The notes beneath the pieces are model-generated. The model saw only the letters and a program-made list of their open reading frames with translations, did no database searches and was not told the DNA's origin. Positions 20,212 through 31,136 of a stretch of DNA of 64,000 nucleotides are shown piece by piece. The stretch comes from Adenophora triphylla var. japonica (taxonomy: Eukaryota > Streptophyta > Magnoliopsida > Asterales > Campanulaceae), in assembly GCA_022495995.1 (NCBI GenBank), contig JAFEMH010000162.1, forward strand, positions 919,034 through 983,033, written 5' to 3'. Position 1 is the first letter of the stretch; each line of letters opens with the position of its first letter. Both the position numbers and the translations under genes were made by a program.

Positions 20212-22334
20212 TGTAAGTACCCAAATCTGGCTCATGCCTTCCGGTTAAGTTTCCCGGCAATTCCGGCAAGTTTTCTGGTAATTCCCCGGACTTTCCTAGA
20301 GTTCCGGAACAATTCCGGAACTGTTTCAAATCACCTAAGGGGATAAGAGACTGCTTGGAGCCAAAGAAACACGTTTTTATTTCATGAGGAATTCCCTTCT
20401 AGAAGACTACCACCTTGCATGTTTCTAGAAGGATCAAGATGTGGCTACTTATGTCGTGCGACATAATAGGCCATGAAACCTTCTAGAAACCTGCCACCTT
20501 GCATGTTTCTAGAAGGAACTGCATGTGGCTACTTATGTCGTGCGACATAACCAGCCAGAGAGAGTTCTAGAACCATGCCACCTTGCATGTTTCTAGAAGG
20601 AAAACGGTTATGGCTTATCATGTCGTGCGACATAACAAGCCCATGCAGGCAGCCTATAAATAGAGGCCTTCACCTCTCATTTTAGACACACCTCTTCCAC
20701 CCCTCAGTCCCCCTCTATAGGGAATATGCCCAGAAGCCTCCTCCCTCTTCATATACCCTCAAAATATCCACTAATCCTCCCAAATCAATCCCACACACAC
20801 TTCCCACACACACACTTCATACACACACCAAGAACCAAGGATTCTCAAGAAACGAAGGCTCAATCCCATCCCCAAAAGCTGCTGTTTTGAAGGCCCCTAT
20901 ATCTAACTTGATATAGAGGGTCGTGGTCTTCAAGGGTAACGATTTTCTACCCATTTCCTTTCCTTATCTTCATTATACATGGAATCTCTATGCTAAATGC
21001 TTTAATAATGTGATATTCTTAATAAAGTTGCATGCTTTAGCTTCATATTTCATAGATCCACATCTGATTTCATTACATTTCCTATAAAAGCCCCGGTTTG
21101 GCTTGGTTTTGCATGAACACTCAAGATGAGTGTGGATCCCTCATATCCACACCCTCTTGAAGTGTTCATTATTGTTAAACATGCTCCCTGAGATTTGTTG
21201 GTGAAGTAACTTGACCATTTTGGTGCCTTGTTACCTCTGCAAATCTCAGCTGTAAAGCCTCTGCAAAATGGCTAGTTATGTCACGCGACATAGGCAGCCT
21301 ATGTCACGCGACATAAGTAGCCGAGTTTTCGAAGCTTCACGGTTTCAAGTCAGTAATGTCGATGTTAACCCCCATAATGCTAATACCTGATGTTTAGATA
21401 ATATCTATGTACATAATATGTCATCTTTTCATTAAAATACCATTCTCATACATAAAGGTGCATCTTTTGCACCTAAATCCCATTTTTCATGCATTAAAAT
21501 CATTCCTTTTCCATTTAAAATCCCTTTTCACATTAAAGATGCACTCTTTGCACAAAGATCATTTCTTTACATAAAAAGCATCCATTTGCAATCAAATGCA
21601 TCATTTTCAAACCAAAAATGCCATCTTTTCACTAAAGTATCATTTTTACATGCATTCCCCCATGTCCCCATTAGCAACCTTGGAATGGACCGGTGTAAAA
21701 GTTCTCATCTTTGCATCGTTCCTTCCATTAAAGGTTCACGACTTCTTTAGAAAGGGACAACCTTGAACCCTATATCTCCAATTATCGCTTAAGAAAGAGT
21801 ATGAAGCCTCTATACGAGCTCGACCGTCTTAAAGCGTATGATTGATGGGCTAAGGATCCTCCTTTTCTCAATAACCTCATCTTTAACTATAAAAGAGACA
21901 TTCTCTCGATCACGCAAGTCCCGAGGGTCCCGAGGTTAAAAATGCGATGATCACAAGTCAAAGATGAGGACGGGATCATAATCCCAAATACATAAAATTC
22001 CAAGGAATCCCGAGCGACAACCAACAAATGGTTTGTACGTCCGGAAGACGACTTGGGACATTCCCTCCTTTTTTTTCAAACACATGCACACAAGAAAGCA
22101 CGCAAGCAAGCACGATTAATGAAATCATAGGAGACTTGCTCCGGCAAGGCACCTTGGGTGAACGCCAAACGTTCTTCCCAAGGGGTAACTTAACCTCCGA
22201 ACCCATAAAACCTTTTTTTCAAAGTTTTGAGGTAATCAAAATGGCGTGGCGACTCCGTTTTTTCAAATTAAACCGGATGTCTTCAAACTCGCGTGAATCC
22301 AACAAAAACAAAGAATTTGGGCACCACATTCACA
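20212..22334 (+). repeat. 3' LTR of the Tat/Ogre-like element
   Basis: 2123 bp, TG...CA ends, nearly identical to 7392-9511 throughout, including the 84-bp array (from 20397), the TATA box (20655-20662) and the primer-site-like TGGCGACTCC (22247-22256). Differences are single bases and small indels. Confidence 0.95.
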
Positions 22335-22339
22335 CATGG
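22335..22339 (+). repeat. Target site duplication CATGG, right copy
   Basis: Exact copy of 7387-7391. After removing one copy and the element, the interrupted RNase H frame reads through (ELAKDMGIPNLEIHSDS). Confidence 0.95.
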
Positions 22340-22910
22340 GCATACCAAACTTGGAAATACATAGTGACTCTTAGCTTATAGATAATCAAATCAAGGGATA
22401 GTATGACCAGTGTTCTAAAAGACCCTGCCTAAGGGCGCCTAGGCCCCGCCTAGGCGCTAGGCCCCTCTCCAACGCCTAGTTCTAAGCCCCGCCTAGGTTC
22501 CGACTAATCCCGACTAATCCCGACTAGTCCCCGCCTAGGCGCTAGGCCCGGCTCTGCCGCCTAGCATCCGCCTAGCGCTTTTTAGAACCTTGAGTATGAC
22601 ACCATAAACCCAGTCCTATCAAAATACTGCGACCTGACCAAAACCCTCCTTAAAAACTTTGAATACTATTAATTAAATCAAATAATGAGAGCAGGCAATG
22701 TAGAGGCAGCCCTCCTGTCAAGAATCACAGAGCAGGAATTGAGGATCTAAAGGCGGTCTGTCAGATCGAGTTCGTAAAGGCACCGGCCATAGACACCGTC
22801 CAAATGAATAAAATTGAGGACCAAGAAAGGGATTGGGCGGATGAAATCAAAGATTACATAAAAAACAAACCCTTCCCGAGAACCAAAGCAAAGCAAGAAT
22901 CATCAGAAAG
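22340..22910 (+). pseudogene. Tat-type second RNase H (downstream piece) and linker to integrase
   Basis: The frame resumes after the insertion with MGIPNLEIHSDS, the strand of the additional RNase H that carries a catalytic Asp, and then a stop. A 185-bp hAT-type MITE interrupts it at 22408-22592. From about 22680 to 22910 broken segments correspond to the RNase H end and the linker (WADEIKDYIKN-like) before integrase. It is heavily decayed. Confidence 0.65.
22408..22592 (+). mobile_element. hAT-type MITE with 8-bp target duplication
   Basis: Ends CAGTGTTCTAAAAG and (reverse complement of the right end) CAAGGTTCTAAAAAG. It is flanked by AGTATGAC at 22400-22407 and 22593-22600. An 8-bp duplication and CA-starting inverted ends are hAT hallmarks. 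The inside is a GC-rich mosaic of GCCTAGGCGCTAGGC blocks that can fold on itself. No coding capacity. Confidence 0.88.
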
Positions 22911-24070
22911 GTGTCTGCTAAGTACATGGTCATAGATGGAGTACTATACCGTGGGTCGTTCACCAAACCTCTCCTAAGATGTGTTAAAACTCATAGGGTC
23001 ACAAACCTTCTCTACGAGGCTCGTGAAGGGGTTTGTGGTGGACATCATGAAGCTCGGACTCTGTCAGACAAAATAAAATTTCAAGGTTTCTATTGGCCAA
23101 CAAAGAGGAAAGATGCATAGGAGTATGTTAGGAAATGTGACAAGTGTCAGTGATTTGCGGACGTCCCTAGACTCCCATCTACATGAAGAGCAAACATTGG
23201 TAGTACCAACTTGGCGGTTTGATACATGGGGAATTGATTTAATTGGACCCTTTCCTACTGCTAGAGGATGTATAAAACATGTAGTGGTAGTCGTGGATTA
23301 CTTCACGTAATGGACAAAGCAAAAGTTTGGCCACCATCTCCGAGGAAAACGTGATAAATTTTGTCAACGATCACATTAGGTGCCGGTTTGGTCTACCACG
23401 AATGATAGTCTCGGACAACGACACTCTTCGCCACAAAGTTCACAGCGGAGTGTGAAAGGATGAAGGTAGAACACAAGCAGTCCGCTGTAGCTTATCCTCG
23501 AGGAAATGGACAAGCAGGGGCAGCAAACAAGCTAATCATTGCATCCCAAAAGAAAAATCTAGAAGGACGAGGTGGATGATGGTTAGATAAACTTCACAGC
23601 GCACTCTGGGTAGTCCACAGCACGATAAGAAAATCTACCGGTGACACTCTTTTTTCCCTTGCATATGGGTTAGAGGCAGTCACCCCAATTGAAGTAGCTC
23701 TGCCCTCCTACAGAGTTACCTATTTTGATGAACCAAAAAATGAGGACTCAAGGAGATGCGATCTAGATGATCTCGAAGAGAAACGAACGAGGGCTAAAGA
23801 AAAAAATGGTCAATTATAAGCGAAAGGCCAAAAAGCATCATGATAAGAGGGTCAACAAAAGAAGTTTTTCAGTGGGAGATTGGGTATTACGAAACGTGGA
23901 GGTTCAAGGAACCCATCTCGGATTTCAGAAACTCTCTCCAAAGTGGGAGACCCTTACCAAGTCACTCAAGTTATCAAATAGGGAACTTACAAACTACCAA
24001 CAAAGGAGGGGAAAGCCCTAAAGAATGCAAACAACGATCACCTCAGAAAGTGTTTTTTCTAGATAAGCTA
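22911..24070 (+). pseudogene. Integrase of the oldest Tat-type element
   Basis: Zinc-finger segment (VIDGVLYRGSFTKPLLRCV, EAREGVCGGHHEARTL, GFYWPTKRKDA), core with WRFDTWGIDLIGPF (first Asp), DYFT followed by a stop, GLPRMIVSDN (second Asp) and AVAYPRGNGQAGAANKLI. In the last motif the catalytic Glu position (usually QAEAANK) reads Gly. Then LHSALWVVHSTIRKSTGDT, AYGLEAVTPIEVALPS and a basic C-terminal region (KRKAKKHHDKRVNKRSFSVGDWV). Stops and frameshifts are frequent. It lies on the plus strand and is older than the elements inserted in it. Confidence 0.85.
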
Positions 24071-24650
24071 TAGCAATGTATGTAATCAAATTGTGATGGA
24101 ATTTATAATCTATTAAAAGATATTTTTTGTTATATGATTAGTAACTCCAAAAACATAAAGTTATAATACTCATTTCTGGAATTAACAGAATGAATGCCTG
24201 TAGGGTAACGCCCAAATCACGGATGCCTGGCAAAATTAGCTAATGCATGGAGTGTCTTCAGACCGCACTTCGCATGCATATGTATGAGAAACTGGCCTTA
24301 GTTATCTCACATTCATGTCAACCCAAAGGTCCAAACTGCGAAAATCACTTTGGTGAAATCTTATGGAAGAAAGCGTTCACAATACGACTCAAAACCAGAC
24401 TAAAATAAAGTCTGTGAGCAAAATATAAAATGTGATCATATTTTATAAGGCTAAACTCCCATATAACTAAACATTGGTTAAATTAGGAGTCAATAAGTCT
24501 CACGTGGTCTAAAAATGACTAAGGCAGGATAATACTTTCTTGCAAAAATGAGACAACAAAACATATATTTAAAACAATCCTTAAAACGGGCTAAAACATG
24601 AATAAATAAAGAAAGATGGTATAAATAGATCACAAAATAAGTCTATTACA
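24071..24650 (+). other. Untranslated stretch after integrase of the oldest Tat-type element
   Basis: AT-rich, no gene seen. It includes TGTAGGGTAACGCCCAAATC-like sequence near 24200 and a repeated AAATAAAGTCTGTGAGC/TTTATAAGGC region. By position it is the 3' untranslated region before the antisense gene. Confidence 0.45.
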
Positions 24651-26948
24651 ATGCCTTGAGGGACTGGTTGAACTGATCGTGAGCAGTCTTAAGATCAGAC
24701 TCCTTCTCACTCAGAGATTGAGAGAGAGCCTTCACTTCCTCCAGAGCCTTCCCAGTGGGCCATTTCTCTCTGTGATAACCGCGGCTTGCTCATCAATAAT
24801 CTCCCTCAGACGAAGAGCATCATTAGCTATCTAAAAAAGAGGATCACTGTAAGAGAAGAGCAGAAACAAAATCACAAAGAGAGAGAGAGAGAAAAAAGAA
24901 GGGAAAGTACCTCTGCAACCATCAAACCAATGTTTCCCGTCAAGGCGGAGGGACTAAGATTTGGGAGCACGGTCTTATAGTAATCTGGGCAGTAGAGCTT
25001 GTTCAAAAGACCAAGCCCCACCATTGAATTATTGCCTCTGCGGGCATATAAATCCACACCTTGAACAGGAGGAACATCCCCCAGCTTGTCACTCAGCTCC
25101 CACGCCTTTTCTCTGGTCTCTATGTTAACCAATGGGTAGTGAGATCTGCATATCGAGCTCGGTCTTATCGGCAAGATGCTAGGGTTCTTCACAGTAATAA
25201 CCTCAGGGGATTGAACCCCGGGCTGCTTATCCTTACTTTGTCCCTCAGAACCAGAGTGGGACCTTTTCTTCCCCACAACATCCTTGCCAGCTCTGGAAGC
25301 CTGACCCAAGGATACTGGGGTCTCCTTATATACCGCGGCCTCTGCCCGTAGGAGCGTGCGGAGGAAGATCCCTAGTTCGAAGAACACCATGCCCTGTGCC
25401 AGAGAAGGTCCAGTAGTCTGGTTGACTGCTGACAACAAACGTTGGGGTCAGCAACACCCCGGAGATTCCCTTGCCTTGACACATTTCGAAGTGTCATTTG
25501 GCCCGCATTGGCGGCCTTAAGCTCAGCAACGGCTTCCTTAAGGCCATTATAGGATCTTCGGAATCTGAACAAAACTAAAATGGAAGGGGTCAGAATCAAT
25601 TGTAAAGATAGAAAAAATACAAATATATATAGGCAGAAAAGAAAGAAAGCAAAAAAAGACTGATCCAGTCTGGCTCTTCGCAGATCGCGCCCATTCTGTG
25701 CCACACTTAGATTCAAAATCGAAAAATTCGTGCACTCTACAGTCCGGGTCGCGAAGGGTAGGCCCCATTTTTACCCTGGACTCCACATTCAGACCCTCTC
25801 TTGGGGGAGCTACCCCGGCATATATAAGCATAGCCTCATCTTCTACTATAGCCGAAACATCAAAGACCGCGGATGCCCCATCATCCGAATATATGCCTAA
25901 GTATGTCGCCACCGAGGTCTTAAATTCCAAGGCTTCAGAGGGATAGGATAGCTACTCGCTAAAACTCTAAGAGGCATGACACCCTCCGGCTTAGGAAAGT
26001 TCCAGCCAAATCTATTAGCAACAAAGATTTGCTTTTGATTCCATTGATCGAACTTGTTGTTCGGGGGAGAGAAGGCTTTGGGAGAATGATCTATGGTCTT
26101 AGTCCAAGATTGCCTTTGGTAATTTGATTGGTGTTGAAGGTGTATAGCCCGAAAAGGGTAGGTTCATATCCTAGCACTCTGCTCACAACGATAAAGGATA
26201 CGAGGGCGCGGACAATGAAACGGTCCAGGGGCAACCTAAGACCATTCTCGAACTGAGACCCAAAGAACACGCACTCTTTATTATTGTCCTGGACATCAAA
26301 AACAGTCTCGGGACGAAGGCGGCATTCTGAACAACAACTTCCTGCAGCCCGCAAATAGAATAAGTATTAAGGTCTATATGAAAGGCGGCGGCCAGGTCAT
26401 CAAATGAAGCCCTGTGGGCTGTAGTCTTCTTTCTATGAGGGGGAAGGTAGGCGCGGCCCCTTAGGTAGAGGAACCACGATAATTTTGCTCGCGAGCAGTG
26501 GTGGTCCCTCCGTGGCCTCCGAAAAGGCATTCACGATCTCAACTTCTCTATGGGCAATATCAATGGCCATCCGGTCTAAGGCCTCCCTACCATCCAACGG
26601 GTCAATGTGAGCCCTCCTAACCAATTATTTAGCACTCTAGGCCTGATCGCGATCGCGGTGAAACCTACAGAGAACACCCATGACAAAGTTTCTCAACCGC
26701 TGCATATCTCCAATAGTTTGTATATCACCATTCATATAATCCCTCCTTTTGGCCTCCCACAACCAGAGTGGGACCCAATTTCCCCAATCATACTTTATAG
26801 AGAAATACTTAAAGGATTCTAGGGTTAGCTTAACCCACATCCTGTCGGCAACCATACGGTAAATTTCACCGGAGGTCCTATCCACGGCAAAGGAGTCAGG
26901 GATAATCCCATTACCAAGTTCTAGAGGATGCTCGAGGTTACCATCCAT
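24651..26948 (-). pseudogene. Antisense multi-segment gene of the oldest Tat-type element (PF04195-like)
   Basis: From ATG 26948 the minus strand carries broken but connected coding stretches: MDGNLEHPLELGNGIIPDSF and then a segment DPLDGREALDRMAIDIAHRE and KIIVVPLPKGPRLPSPS. It is followed by ENGLRLPLDRFIVRALVSF, NRFGWNFP-type residues, and a C-terminal part with VAELKAANAGQ and a helical, charged end (REIIDEQAAVITER). The order (a Leu/Pro-rich LPL-x-RF-I helix block, an aromatic block, then a coiled-coil tail) resembles the retroelement-associated plant domain listed as PF04195, but this is a weak match by eye. Splice-like sites and several stops are present. Like the other two Tat-type elements here, the gene is antisense and downstream of integrase. 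Confidence 0.5.
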
Positions 26949-27118
26949 GGATAAATATTGAAAAGGAGAGGAAGAAATAGAGGAACCAACAAAAAAGGAG
27001 TAACTACATGAGAAGGATTACAAAGGAAAAAGCTTATGGAAACTGGAAAATTTTCTCTCTCTAAGACTCATATTGAAGGCAAGGGGTGATAAAAGATTAT
27101 GAAGGAGAGAGGATTTCC

Positions 27119-27126
27119 TATTTATA
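27119..27126 (-). promoter_or_regulatory. TATA box of the antisense gene
   Basis: Minus-strand CCTATAAATAGG about 170 bp upstream of the ATG at 26948, followed by a pyrimidine-rich leader. This is a plausible core promoter and supports a real antisense gene with its own transcription start. Confidence 0.6.
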
Positions 27127-27129
27127 GGC

Positions 27130-27736
27130 CCAGGACGGTTCGGGTTAACTCGTATTAATTAGCCACCTGACCAAATTCCCTCGTTTACTGAACAGGCAGA
27201 ATTTTAAATTTTGAATTTATGGCGGTCGGCATTTATGGCATCTTCTAAGATTCACGAAATATCCCGTTCGTACCTGACACACGCTGACGGTTCGACAGCT
27301 CTGGGTGATGCAGAGCAACAGGCAGTCAAATAGGGCCAAGAAAGCAACAGATCAAGGGGCTGCGATCCAGGCGGGCGCCCCATGAAAGGCCAGGCGGGTG
27401 CCTCACTTGAAGAAATCCAAGGCCAATCGTCTGTACTCGAGGCTGGCGCCTCAAACTAGGTGTAGCGGGCGCCTCAGTTACGGGGGAGCGCTGCTGGTGT
27501 TTCTTTCTGATGCGTTTACTGATGTTTTAAAGACAATTAAGCGGGGTAGTTTAGTCCTTTCTAGTCTAATACGTTTTTAGGGTTTTCTTAGAGTATTTAA
27601 ACATGTTTTAGAGTTTAAACAACTAAGTTTTTGGATTTATGAATTGAATTAAAGGACAAAAACGGCTGTGCCTTCTTTGTTAACGAATTTTGTTGATTTT
27701 TCGTTCGGTTCATCTCATAACCTCTGTTCTTTACAT
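27130..27736. other. Upstream region of the antisense gene, no gene seen
   Basis: Contains GC-rich GGCGGGTGCCTCA / GCGGGCGCCTC motifs (27370-27480) of the same style as the copia LTRs further right, then AT-rich sequence. No coding region is supported. It may be part of the oldest element or a fragment of another LTR. Confidence 0.35.
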
Positions 27737-28617
27737 CACTGGGGCTCACTCATCCTTATCAAGGAAGCTTCCCTAAGCTTACACCAACTTTCACCAACAC
27801 AACACATGTGCAATGCCACGTGCCCCAAGCAGGGAGTCTACACCAAAAAAGTGACAAATCTTCACAACACTTTTACCCGCGACATTAATACAGTTCGCAG
27901 ACCGAGCTCCACATATAGCTTCTCGCCCGGACCATAAATGATCCAGCGCTCGAAGCAAGGGGTCACTGATGAGCTCGGACCCTATAGACCGGGCCCATGA
28001 TTGTTCTGGTCCAAACCCAACTAAATGATGTGACACTTCAAATTGAGTTACGCTTGGTTCGTGTTGTACCACGGTCTCATCCAGACTCTCGGTTCCTAAA
28101 TTTTGTAAATAACGATTGCGTACGAGCTCTGATACTAGCTGACAAGCATGTCCCTGTCGCATTAAATGGAGGCTTAGGCGACCATCATGCGCGTCGTGGC
28201 ACCGAAGCAACTATCACCTGCCCGTCTGTCCTTCGTCCTTTCAACGACATCCTCTATATTAGCGGTGCCCTTTATTTTACTTACCAACTAGGGCTCGCCA
28301 CGTGTCCTATGTCAAGACAAATGTGCTCAACGGTTGAGATTTTACCCAACATATCTCTCTTTACACTATAAATACTCTCCCTTATCCACTAGGGCAAGGG
28401 AAGTCACATTATCTAACCTTAGCACACACACACGCTAAAACATTTCAAGTCTTATTCTCAGTTCATATTCCACATATATCTTACTATCACACCCGAGGGC
28501 CTAAGCCGGAATCAATAGCGACTTGATCTCTAACGGTGTCTCATTGTTTGTGTTGTGATCTAAGTACAAGATTACTCAATGCCGGTTGTTCCTTAGTGAG
28601 ACCCAAAATTTTGTGGC
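27737..28617 (+). repeat. LTR-like sequence, probably of the oldest Tat-type element or a solo LTR
   Basis: A promoter-like CACTATAAATACTC (TATA at about 28366-28373) is followed by a short leader. About 240 bp later the sequence TTTTGTGGCGTC resembles a degenerate primer site. A GGGG run (27739-27742) could be a polypurine remnant. Ends and target duplication cannot be fixed. No coding region is convincing. Confidence 0.4.
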
Positions 28618-28712
28618 GTCATCAATTATATTTGAAATTTTGTTGCTCTTGATCAGGAGCATATTTGAAATTTTTTAAGGGCATATTTGAAACTAGACAT
28701 GAAATTTTTATA

Positions 28713-28816
28713 CTACCTCTGTCCCAAAATAAATGATCAAATATTTTCAAATTTGTTACTGATCAAGAGCATATTTGAAGAAAAAAAATGGTTATTTATT
28801 TTGGGACGAAGGGAAC
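28713..28816. mobile_element. Stowaway-type MITE, 104 bp
   Basis: CTACCTCTGTCCCAAAATAA at the left and its imperfect reverse complement (TTATTTTGGGACGAAGGGAAC) at the right, flanked by TA on both sides. Typical Stowaway length, termini and TA duplication. Confidence 0.85.
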
Positions 28817-28892
28817 TAACGAAGTAACAGATAAGAGAAAAGGATTTTTCTTAAGAGTACCTACAAGGAGGGGGCAATTCCTCTAGCTTGGG

Positions 28893-29150
28893 GGGATTAT
28901 GAGCCATAAAACAATATAATGAATCCCTCCAATTTGCAGCCATTGTATAAATCAAAATTGCGAACATACACCGCCCTTTTCTTATTGCTCATATCTCAAG
29001 TATACCATTATTTTCTTCACCTCCCTATCTTGCTCACTGAATCTACGAACCCCGTCAATCACATCTCCTCAAGAACATTAACCGGGATGCCATGATTGAC
29101 AACTTAGAAGAAATCCCATGTCCCGGAAGCATCTCGAATTCCTTCAACAT
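28893..29150 (-). pseudogene. Fragment of a 2OG dioxygenase gene (exon 1, 3' part)
   Basis: Base-level similarity to the end of exon 1 of the intact dioxygenase at 36633-36920: shared blocks include GGAGCCATAA-like, ATCCCTCCAATT, CAAGTATACCATT and CCGGGATGCCATGATTGA. The order is the same and the strand is the same. Insertions and stops abolish the frame. No exon 2 or 3 is seen to the left. It is separated from the intact gene by the copia element and points to an old tandem duplication. Confidence 0.75.
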
Positions 29151-29580
29151 AATTCTACTGTTTTTGAATAAAACATTAAGATTACACTACTATCAAAAGA
29201 ATTGTTAAAAAATCAAATAAAAGTTTCCATATCACTATTTTTGAATAATTAATTTTTTTAATAAAACATTGAAATCATTTTGCTACCATGTTTGTGTCAT
29301 CAAATTTTTATTAACTGCTATGAAAGAGCTTCTGCTCAAGTGGTATTCGGTAATCTATGAGATATGAGAGGCTTCTGATACACTAATCCTAGGAAGCCAG
29401 CAAAATCCAATCCGTTTTCAAATAAAAGTTTAATTTTGTTAGTAACAAAGGTATGACAAGAATGTGTAACCAATCGGCTATAATTCAATAATTTGTGTCG
29501 TGAACTATCTTTTTTTTTTTTTATTTATGATTCAGTTATTTGATAACGATGTGTGGACTTTGGATTAGGTAAAGTCTGGT
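29151..29580. other. AT-rich intergenic stretch
   Basis: No gene or clear repeat. Contains simple A/T runs and a T13 tract near 29510. Confidence 0.5.
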
Positions 29581-29708
29581 GAGAAATTCTTTGTTTCAGT
29601 TATTGTAAGTTCTTGCTGCAGTTAAAACAAATTACAATCTCTAGGTTGTAGGAGTAATTTGTTTTAACTACATCAACAACTTACCTTAACTGAAACAAAG
29701 AATCTCTC
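29581..29708. repeat. Foldback with 55-bp arms
   Basis: Arm 29581-29635 (GAGAAATTCTTTGTTTCAG... ) is nearly the reverse complement of 29654-29708 (...CTGAAACAAAGAATCTCTC), with an 18-bp spacer. It could be a small MITE or a small-RNA hairpin. A fragment of the same arm (TTGTTTCAGTTATTGTCTT) appears on the minus strand near 44000-44025. Confidence 0.8.
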
Positions 29709-29922
29709 AACTTTCAAATACTCGATTACAAAACTAACTGGGATTTATGTCATGGTTTCATCCCTCTCTAGCCTTTCCAGAATACTCGAAACTCAGTAGT
29801 TTTAGTTTTGCTGCTATTTCATTATTACGAAGATGGTATTTGATTTATTCTCAGCCTTGAAAACTCGCTTCAAACAAATGACTTATATTCTTATATAATC
29901 TTTAGATTCAGGTAAGACAACA

Positions 29923-30722
29923 TGTTGTGCAATCGCAGCGGAAGCAAGAACACAAAACTCAAGAACACACACACAAGCAATTAATCAGGAAATCGAAGAG
30001 CACGCGGGGTCTTAGCCTGATGGTTAGAGTTCATGGCTTCCAACCTGGAGGTCATGGGTTCGATTCCCCCACCAGTGGTTAGAGGGAATGACATTGCCCT
30101 CCCTAGCATAGCTAGGCGCCTCTGTGAAGTGCATCAAGGGGGAAGCGGTGAAATGTGTTGATCCCCTTCTTAAAAAAGAAAAAAAAAAAAAAATAAAAAA
30201 AAAAAATAAAAAATAAAAAATAATAATAAAAAAAAAAAAAAAAAAAAAAAAGGAAATCGAAGAAGAAAGAGAAGAGATTAATTTTGGGGTTTAGAGCCTC
30301 CGTTTACGTATATTATTATGCAAAATCTGTACCAAGTTTACCTAGGTTACAAAGTAAGTATTTATATGCCTACAAACCTAGCCCAACAAAGATTCCAAAT
30401 AAACCGAAACCCACGGCCCAAAACCCCGTCATCCTTGAGGCGCCCGCCCCAAGAACAACCCGGGCGCCCGCAGCGCTGTAGAAGCCGCTCCCTCGGCGTG
30501 CGGCGCTCGCCTCATGAAGATTGATGCGGCCGCACAGGATTAAACCAAGCCATGCCCAACCTTCGGTGTATGAGGCGTCCGCCAATCCAAGAACAAAGCG
30601 CCCGCCTCAAACCAAGCTTGCCAAGGCTCCATCTTCTGTCCATCAGGCGTCCGCCTCACCCTAGGTGGGGCGCCCGCCTCAAAGCAAAGATCCAGCCACG
30701 AAGAAACGAGCCACATCCAACA
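29923..30722 (-). repeat. 3' LTR of the copia element
   Basis: TGTTGTGCAATCGC ... CACATCCAACA. It aligns with 34766-35313 apart from the SINE (30000-30250) and small indels in the GC-rich GGCGCCCGCC part. Confidence 0.92.
30000..30250 (+). mobile_element. tRNA-derived SINE with A-rich tail
   Basis: RNA polymerase III promoter boxes are visible: A box TAGCCTGATGGTTAG (30013-30027) and B box GGTTCGATTCC (30057-30067), 30 bp apart. About 170 bp of body is followed by a 70-bp A-rich tail. A 13-bp duplication AGGAAATCGAAGA flanks it (29987-29999 and 30251-30263). The boxes, tail and duplication establish a SINE inserted into the copia LTR after that element integrated. Confidence 0.92.
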
Positions 30723-30737
30723 ATCTCCACCTTGGCG
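30723..30737 (-). other. Polypurine tract of the copia element
   Basis: Minus-strand GCCAAGGTGGAGAT immediately before the LTR start TGTTGGATG. This is a common copia tract. Confidence 0.85.
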
Positions 30738-31136
30738 AGTGTTCACCCAAACCATCAGAAGATACATGGAACCGGCTCGAACCTCCCCATCTCTAAGCAG
30801 CCTCGAGATGTGCGGCAAGTCCAAATAGTGCTTGAACTTGTCAGTGGTAACCGGCTTCGTCAACATATCCGTGGCATTCTCTGTAGTGTGAACCTTCTCT
30901 AGAACAACCTCACCCATATCAATCAACTCCCGAATCTTGTGAAATCGAACATCAATGTGTTTCGACCGTTGATGATAAATGTGATTCTTCGCTAGAAATA
31001 TCGCGCTTTGACTGTCACAAAGCAACTTCACTCCACCTTGCTCAATGCCCAACTCGTTGACCAAACCCCGCAGCCATAAGGCCTCCTTTGCGGCTTCAAC
31101 CGTGCCATATACTCCGCTTCCGTTGTAGACAAGCAA
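30738..31136 (-). pseudogene. RNase H of the copia element, frameshifted
   Basis: The 3' end of pol: EAAKEALWLRGLVNELG, LLCDSQSAIFLAKNHIYHQRSKHIDVRFHKIRELI and HTTENATDMLTKPV. These are the conserved C-terminal RNase H motifs of copia elements (catalytic Asp in CDSQSA). The joint with RT around 31090-31140 carries the STTEAEYMA motif in a third frame, so at least two indels lie here. The open frame runs past the natural end into the LTR. Confidence 0.88.

Larger units (their letters stand above)
7392..22334 (+). mobile_element. Complete Tat/Ogre-like LTR element, non-autonomous (gag and antisense PMD gene, no pol)
   Basis: 14.9 kb element with LTRs 7392-9511 and 20212-22334, primer site 9515-9533, polypurine tract before 20212 and the 5-bp duplication CATGG. 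LTR termini (TGTAAGTACCCAAAT) and the tRNA-Arg-type primer site match the element starting at 44372, so both belong to one clade. The internal part has a long tandem-repeat leader, a gag-derived reading region, no recognisable RT, RNase H or integrase, and an antisense plant-mobile-domain gene. By eye the two LTRs differ at roughly two to three dozen positions over 2.1 kb, so the insertion is fairly recent. Movement would need proteins from a related autonomous element. Confidence 0.92.

Noticed and set aside
30000..30080. A functional tRNA gene at the SINE head
   Set aside because: The boxes fit a tRNA-derived SINE; the A-rich tail and 13-bp duplication show retroposition.
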